Assembly (NCBI GenBank): GCA_039105265.1
Contig: JAPFFF010000032.1
Coordinates: 186,001-250,000, forward strand
Reading direction: 5' to 3'
From: Tritrichomonas musculus
Taxonomy: Eukaryota; Parabasalia; Tritrichomonadida; Tritrichomonadidae
Length of the DNA stretch: 64,000 bases
Within the stretch, counting starts at the first letter, position 1; the number at the start of each line of letters is the position of its first letter. Both the position numbers and the translations under genes were made by a program. The notes beneath the pieces were generated by a model that searched no databases, was not told the origin of the DNA, and worked only from the letters and a program-made list of their open reading frames with translations. Of this stretch, positions 60,678-64,000 are shown piece by piece.

Positions 60678-61985
60678 ATGATTGAGTATGAGACTCCAAT
60701 CTCATGTTTAAGAAGACTCATGAATCAAGATGAGAGTGAAGAGTTTTGTATAATAGTTAAAGAATCAAAAATTCGAACGACATTAAATAAAGCCCGCGCA
60801 ATTTCAAATAAAATCGATCAACTTCATCTAATTGATCCAACCGTTAATGAATTTACTTTGAAATTATCATCATCAATACAAAATCAAATTGAAACAAAAG
60901 AATTAATTGAATGTATAATCCTATTATTAAAATCAACACAAGAAAAAATAAAAATCAACAAAGAGAAAGAAAACAGCATTATTTTAACTCAGTATTTACT
61001 TGGATCAGAAGATGACCAGTCATTGGGTCGAATCAAAATTAATAATATACAAGATGCCATTTCATTTTTATCAACAGAACTACACCGTACATCAGTAAAA
61101 TACTTGTCAGATCATTTGATTGAAGTTATAGAAAGCGGAAAACTTAAAACTATCGATGAAAGCATTACCAAAGCAATTATCGACGAATATTTCAATAAAC
61201 AAATAGGAGAAAAAAAGCCCAATAATTTGAAGGAGATTAGAAAAATCTTTTCATTGCTACAGAAGAAAGAAGATTCTCAAATCGTAATGCATTTTCTTCT
61301 AAACTTAAATTATTGCGATTTTAATAGCGAAATGCTAATGTACATTTCATCTAATCTTTCTGATGAAATCATTAACAATGAACTTGGACGAATTATCAGG
61401 AAATTTCAAGAACAAATTTTAAAACAATTATCTCAGAATAATAATAATAATATAACCAAAATCGATTATGCAGGAAATGAACTTTCAGGAATTTTTACTT
61501 ATCTAAATATAACAAATGGCACATTTAAGATTTCCGATTCACAACTTCCAACATCAGGTGGCAAAATTGATAATCTCACAAAATTTGACAAAGAGAATCT
61601 TGATAAATTCTATACTAATCAAAACGATGGGCCAGCAAAGAAATCTGAAGGATGGATTAATTTTGATTTTGGGCCAAACAAAATTAATCTATCATCATAT
61701 ACAATTCGTACATGCTCTAGCTCTTCAAATGGCTACTCGCATCCTAAAACATGGCAAATCGTTGGATCAAATGATGGATTAAATTGGGATGTTCTTGATA
61801 CCCAAACCAACAATTCAATTCTGAATGGAAAATATAAGCAACACAGATTTGAATGTGAAAAGAATGATAACTTTTATCAATATATTCGTTTTATTCAAAA
61901 GGATTCATGGTATCATGATCAAAATTATAAATATAATATATATTTAACTTGCATAGAATTTTTTGGATCACTTCTTTCACCGTAA
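60678..61985 (+). CDS. Discoidin (F5/8 type C)-domain protein with degenerate BTB/BACK-like N-terminus
   Basis: The product has 435 residues from the ATG at 60678; an in-frame TTG at 60660 would add six. Residues about 300-435 form an F5/8 type C (discoidin-like) jelly-roll: SEGWINFDFGPNKINLSSYTIRT, then SHPKTWQIVGSNDGLNWDVLDTQT and YQYIRFIQKDSWYHDQNYKYNIYLTCIEFFG. Such domains bind glycans, lipids or proteins. The first ~100 residues (FCIIVKESKI...ISNKIDQLHLIDPTVNEFTLKL) resemble the shortened BTB-like heads common in this protein type in trichomonads, followed by BACK-like helices; this part is a weak call. No signal peptide is seen, so it is probably cytosolic. A BTB-like head would suggest a cullin-adaptor role, but this is not shown. 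Confidence 0.78.
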   Translation: MIEYETPISCLRRLMNQDESEEFCIIVKESKIRTTLNKARAISNKIDQLHLIDPTVNEFTLKLSSSIQNQIETKELIECIILLLKSTQEKIKINKEKENSIILTQYLLGSEDDQSLGRIKINNIQDAISFLSTELHRTSVKYLSDHLIEVIESGKLKTIDESITKAIIDEYFNKQIGEKKPNNLKEIRKIFSLLQKKEDSQIVMHFLLNLNYCDFNSEMLMYISSNLSDEIINNELGRIIRKFQEQILKQLSQNNNNNITKIDYAGNELSGIFTYLNITNGTFKISDSQLPTSGGKIDNLTKFDKENLDKFYTNQNDGPAKKSEGWINFDFGPNKINLSSYTIRTCSSSSNGYSHPKTWQIVGSNDGLNWDVLDTQTNNSILNGKYKQHRFECEKNDNFYQYIRFIQKDSWYHDQNYKYNIYLTCIEFFGSLLSP

Positions 61986-62126
61986 TATTTGGACCACTTG
62001 CTATAATTATATTTGCAAAAACGATTCTGCTGAAGAGGCAAATCACAGGTAAAATGCAAACAACCAAATATGCATTCAAATATGATTTTTTAGAAAATCT
62101 GTAGAAAAAAGAAATAGATGAGTAAA

Positions 62127-62143
62127 CACACACACACACACAC
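62127..62143. repeat. (AC)n microsatellite
   Basis: Eight or so AC units in the short stretch between the convergent discoidin and phosphodiesterase genes. Confidence 0.85.
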
Positions 62144-62228
62144 AATATACTTTTACATTACCACTAAATTATATATAATTCTAAAACAAATCAAATTTAC
62201 ATTACAATAAATAATATAGATATATATA

Positions 62229-64000
62229 TTAAGTTTCTGTTTCTTTTTCTTTTTGAATCTGTTTTTTACCGTATTCCTCCCATTGTCTTTTATTATCTTC
62301 CATCTGAAGCTTAAAATCAGCTAAATCAGGAACCATTGTTTGTAATAATTTGTACATTGGAGCGACAATTCCAGTGTAAAAAGAAATTTCAATGGCCCAA
62401 AGTGAAGTAACGCCATCCTTAAAATCACCGACATCAGAAAATTTTGTTAATTCGACATTAATTTCTTTTTCCTTTTCTGATTGATTTTTATATTCATCAA
62501 GCAAACCTTGACCGAATTGAAAAGCGACGTCGAAAGTTCTTGTAGTATTTGCCACATTTCCACATTTGATTAGAAACTGAGCGAGAGTTAGTTGGTGTAG
62601 TTCATTTCCGAATTCAAAACGATTATAAATAGCCTTAAAATTTTCAATAAATTCAAAATGTCTAACCATATCGGTAGCAACGATAGAATTCACAAAAAAG
62701 TTCCAAAAAGTAGGATTATCATTTCCTTCATAAATTGGAGAATTTTGAAGAATTTGAATAGCTCTAGTTGCATGATATCTCTCAAGTGGACTTTGTTCTC
62801 CAAAAGTGTAAAAAATGCTTGTTTTTGCCTTCAAATGAAAGGTGGTATTCAAACCTTTATGGCCGATGTCGTGACAAAGAGACGCCATTAAAAGTGCAGC
62901 TATTTGAATTGGCCTGAAATACCTTCTCATTCTTCCTCTTAACAAACAGCTATATATAAACTGCGTGGTGTCAACAGCATGATGCAAATTGTGAAAAGGA
63001 TTTGGGTTTTCTAAGTAAGCTTCACGAATTGACAAAATAGCTGTCAAAAAGTCAGAAGGTTCAACGATTTTCATGGATGTTAATAAATCAAGATTCTCGA
63101 ACATCTTTACTACAATGCCAACAAGATGGACTTCATTAAACTTCTTCACAGAAAAAAGTTTGGCCGATATTTCAGCATCGACCAAATTAAGATTCAAATA
63201 TTCATTATGGCGAGTTACATGAGTCTCTTTCACTGGCTCGTTTTGTAACTTGTGGTTTTTATATAGGCAAATAATATTCGGTGCGAAATACTGAAGCAAT
63301 GACTCATAGTTTATTGTCACCGATTCCCCAGCGAAAACGAGAAAAACACTCGGAAAATCAATTGGAAAAACAATGACATGCGTGAAGAAAGGGAAGAAGT
63401 TTGTGATGCTTGAAGAACAATACGGAGAAGAGGTAAACTTATCAATTAAAGAAGGATTTTCTTGCACATTTGAAGCATAATTCATGAAGGGATCTGAAAA
63501 TTCTATATTACCTTCTTTAACGTCTTTTCCATGCATAAAAATTGAATAACTATCTTTGCTTTTTTCGTGACGAAAGAGACAAAAAGTTGTCATCGATATC
63601 AAATCACAAACCATCGTCAAAAGTGAAAGAAATGGATTCTCATTCTGCATGGCAGTTGTTGTGATATCGAAGACGTTTCGAAGTGATACTCCACAATTTC
63701 GGTTATCGGTTATTTCTTGTTTAGTTGACTCAATTTCAATTGAATAAAAAATCGCTGTCAAACACGAGTTCATTATTGATTTATGAATCTCATCAGCTGA
63801 ACAGCAATTGAAGCAGAAAATTGCAATTTTATCATCATGAGCAAACAACAATGAATGGTTAACCGTTATTATCAATTTAAACAAGGCCGATATTTTGGCC
63901 TCATCAGTTTCAGCGATCAAGTTTTCTCTACTAAAAATGGCATTTGACGATTCATCCAAAAGAACTGATTTTTCAATTTTTTCACCATTGTGAAGCGTTA
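62229..64000 (-). CDS. Class I cyclic-nucleotide phosphodiesterase, 5' end outside the window
   Basis: The frame is open across the right edge, so the start is missing; at least 590 residues are present. The N-terminal ~250 residues are unassigned and possibly GAF-like. The PDEase domain has HNLHHAVDTTQ (usual HNxxHAxD), HDIGHKGLNTTF (HDxxH metal motif), SPLERYHATRAIQIL and IVATDMVRHFEF (TDMxxH). Two usually invariant positions differ: the metal-ligand Asp of the KCADLSN motif reads Asn (KCGNVANTTR, codon 62556-62558), and the purine-binding Gln of Q-x-x-F reads Glu (EISFYTGIV). Class I PDEs hydrolyse cAMP/cGMP. These changes suggest altered or lost catalysis, possibly a regulatory pseudoenzyme. 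The C-terminus is a charged helix (KKQIQKEKETET). The gene converges with the discoidin gene. Confidence 0.85.
   Translation of the reverse strand, partial: TLHNGEKIEKSVLLDESSNAIFSRENLIAETDEAKISALFKLIITVNHSLLFAHDDKIAIFCFNCCSADEIHKSIMNSCLTAIFYSIEIESTKQEITDNRNCGVSLRNVFDITTTAMQNENPFLSLLTMVCDLISMTTFCLFRHEKSKDSYSIFMHGKDVKEGNIEFSDPFMNYASNVQENPSLIDKFTSSPYCSSSITNFFPFFTHVIVFPIDFPSVFLVFAGESVTINYESLLQYFAPNIICLYKNHKLQNEPVKETHVTRHNEYLNLNLVDAEISAKLFSVKKFNEVHLVGIVVKMFENLDLLTSMKIVEPSDFLTAILSIREAYLENPNPFHNLHHAVDTTQFIYSCLLRGRMRRYFRPIQIAALLMASLCHDIGHKGLNTTFHLKAKTSIFYTFGEQSPLERYHATRAIQILQNSPIYEGNDNPTFWNFFVNSIVATDMVRHFEFIENFKAIYNRFEFGNELHQLTLAQFLIKCGNVANTTRTFDVAFQFGQGLLDEYKNQSEKEKEINVELTKFSDVGDFKDGVTSLWAIEISFYTGIVAPMYKLLQTMVPDLADFKLQMEDNKRQWEEYGKKQIQKEKETET

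Overview
The window looks like nuclear DNA of a parabasalid protist, most likely a trichomonad of the Tritrichomonas/Trichomonas type. The evidence is combined. The DNA is strongly AT-rich, and very long genes (up to 9 kb) are uninterrupted. The standard code is used. TCA-type initiator-like motifs lie a few bases before several ATGs, and several stop codons read TAAA, the overlap of stop and poly(A) signal known from Trichomonas vaginalis. The gene families are those that trichomonads expand: BspA-type leucine-rich repeats, DUF3447/ankyrin-like proteins, Pmp-like beta-helix surface proteins, BEACH and HECT giants, and a class I phosphodiesterase. Many DNA-transposon remains are present. The species call is inference.

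Layout. 0-1.1 kb holds a Sel1-repeat protein (+). 1.3-10.3 kb (-) holds a 3009-residue beta-helix surface protein with a Ser/Glu/Asp 18-residue repeat stalk and one membrane segment. 10.57-20.46 kb is a 9.9 kb transposon with a perfect 10-bp target duplication and very long terminal inverted repeats. Each arm has about 1 kb of outer sequence, identical wherever I compared it, followed by a 17/18-bp minisatellite of 1.6-2.1 kb. Its 4.2 kb core carries a captured 5' fragment of a host DUF3447 gene, an unidentified coding relic and several nested small inverted-repeat elements. 20.7-24.1 kb (-) is a coiled-coil protein. 24.1-27.1 kb is gene-free and holds a 1.16 kb inverted-repeat element with a 10-bp duplication. 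27.1-35.4 kb (+) is a ConA-like/PH/BEACH/WD40 protein. 35.5-36.3 kb (-) is an ER thioredoxin-fold protein. 37.0-43.1 kb (+) is a ubiquitin-like/HECT E3 ligase. 44.6-47.5 kb (+) is a DUF3447 + BspA-LRR fusion. 48.2-55.1 kb is a transposon graveyard: a non-coding mariner-like element, a DDE fragment, a pogo-type DD30D transposase remnant, a MULE transposase relic and a hAT-like miniature element. 55.6-60.2 kb (+) is a low-complexity single-pass surface protein with Lys/Glu and Asn-x-Thr-rich zones. 60.7-62.0 kb (+) is a discoidin-domain protein. 62.2 kb to the right edge (-) is a class I cyclic-nucleotide phosphodiesterase whose 5' end lies outside the window.

The genes do not form a pathway. 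They are separate eukaryotic units: surface and adhesion-like proteins, membrane-traffic and ubiquitin regulators, and a signalling enzyme, with transposons accumulating between them. The most interesting object is the long-TIR Mutator-like element. It combines minisatellite-filled arms, phased subterminal motifs and a captured piece of a gene family that also has an intact member in the window, and it sits about 210 bp upstream of the large surface-protein gene. No tRNA, rRNA, CRISPR or recognisable intron was found.
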